A stretch of 6,098 nucleotides of DNA from positions 1-6,098 of the forward strand of contig JAFGGF010000104.1 of assembly GCA_016930735.1 (NCBI GenBank), in the 5' to 3' direction. Source of the stretch: Prolixibacteraceae bacterium. GTDB taxonomy: Bacteria > Bacteroidota > Bacteroidia > Bacteroidales > Prolixibacteraceae. A program made the position numbers and the translations under genes. Below the pieces are notes generated by a model, which saw only the letters and a list, made by a program, of their open reading frames with translations, searched no databases and was not told the origin of the DNA. Below, one piece after another: positions 5,866 through 6,098 of this stretch; position 1 is the stretch's first letter; each line of letters begins with the position of its first letter.

Positions 5866-6098
5866 TTATTCGTACCTGAGCGCTTCGACAGGATTAACAC
5901 GTGAAGCTCTGTATGAGTGGTAAGATACAGTAAGCAAAACAACACACGCTGCTATTAAAAAAGCAGCTGCAAACACCCACCAGGCTATGTTAGTTTTAAA
6001 CGCAAAGTTTGTAAGCCAGTGATTCATTATTATAATTGTTACTGGAATTGACAGAATTGTAGCTATTATTACCATAATAATATTATTTCCTATAAATG
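5866..6098 (-). CDS. FtsX/MacB-type ABC transporter permease, C-terminal end
   Basis: The last ~77 residues of a larger inner-membrane permease whose start lies beyond the right edge. The frame is open to base 6098, so the Met at 6075 is internal. Visible are a hydrophobic helix (MVIIATILSIPVTIIIMNHW), the loop L-T-N-F-A-F-K-T-N-I, a final helix (WWVFAAAFLIAACVVLLTVS) and the ending Y-R-A-S-R-V-N-P-V-E-A-L-R-Y-E. The W-L-x-N-F-A-[FY]-[KR]-T-N-I-x-W-W and N-P-V-x-x-L-R-Y-E signatures are characteristic of FtsX-domain permeases, which are abundant and often clustered in Bacteroidota. Such proteins work with a LolD/MacB-like ATPase in extrusion or in mechanical coupling across the envelope. Which one cannot be told from the tail alone. 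It runs convergent to the receptor gene and shares the terminator at 5820-5858. Confidence 0.88.
   Translation of the reverse strand, partial: FIGNNIIMVIIATILSIPVTIIIMNHWLTNFAFKTNIAWWVFAAAFLIAACVVLLTVSYHSYRASRVNPVEALRYE

Noticed and set aside
5736..5945. Minus-strand open frame across the convergent intergenic region
   Set aside because: It would read through the 15-bp terminator stem and overlaps the permease tail in another frame; it has no family signature.

Overview
The window looks like a piece of a Bacteroidota chromosome, probably a Bacteroidales/Marinilabiliales-type or related environmental lineage. The grounds are AT-rich DNA, A-rich regions instead of Shine-Dalgarno sites before the start codons, signal peptides ending in ...A/S-Q, a TonB-dependent receptor carrying an N-terminal carboxypeptidase-regulatory-like domain, Bacteroidota-style ABC permease tails, and one good match to the Bacteroidota promoter consensus (TTG/TTTG, then TAnnTTTG). 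The lineage is inferred from style; no marker gene is present.

Layout. (1) Positions 1-327, + strand: 3' end of an ABC-2/NatB-type ABC transporter permease. (2) Positions 328-738: a 411-bp gene-free stretch with a terminator hairpin, a second AT-rich hairpin, a compact multi-hairpin palindromic repeat (425-519) around a perfect 20-bp palindrome, and the AT-rich leader of the next gene with a tandem 11-bp repeat. (3) Positions 739-1917: a secreted protein built almost wholly of 25-residue YD/RHS-like repeats. (4) Positions 1932-2564: an AlkA-type DNA-3-methyladenine glycosylase interrupted by a single in-frame TAA at 2301-2303 and otherwise intact. (5) Positions 2617-3084: a small unrecognised protein with two predicted membrane helices. 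(6) Positions 3160-5754: an 864-residue TonB-dependent outer-membrane receptor. (7) Positions 5755-5865: a short convergent intergenic region with a strong two-way terminator. (8) Positions 5866-6098, - strand: C-terminal end of an FtsX/MacB-type ABC permease.

How the genes relate. The four genes from 739 to 5754 share a strand with gaps of 14, 52 and 75 bp, but nothing unites them in one pathway: a surface repeat protein, a DNA-repair enzyme, a small membrane protein and an outer-membrane receptor. The receptor has no SusD partner, TonB/ExbBD gene or siderophore gene inside the window, so its substrate is unknown. I read this as ordinary chromosomal housekeeping/envelope DNA and see no clear novel defence, mobile or biosynthetic system. 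The items most worth a second look are the palindromic repeat at 425-519, the nonsense codon in the glycosylase, and the candidate promoter that would give a nearly leaderless glycosylase mRNA.
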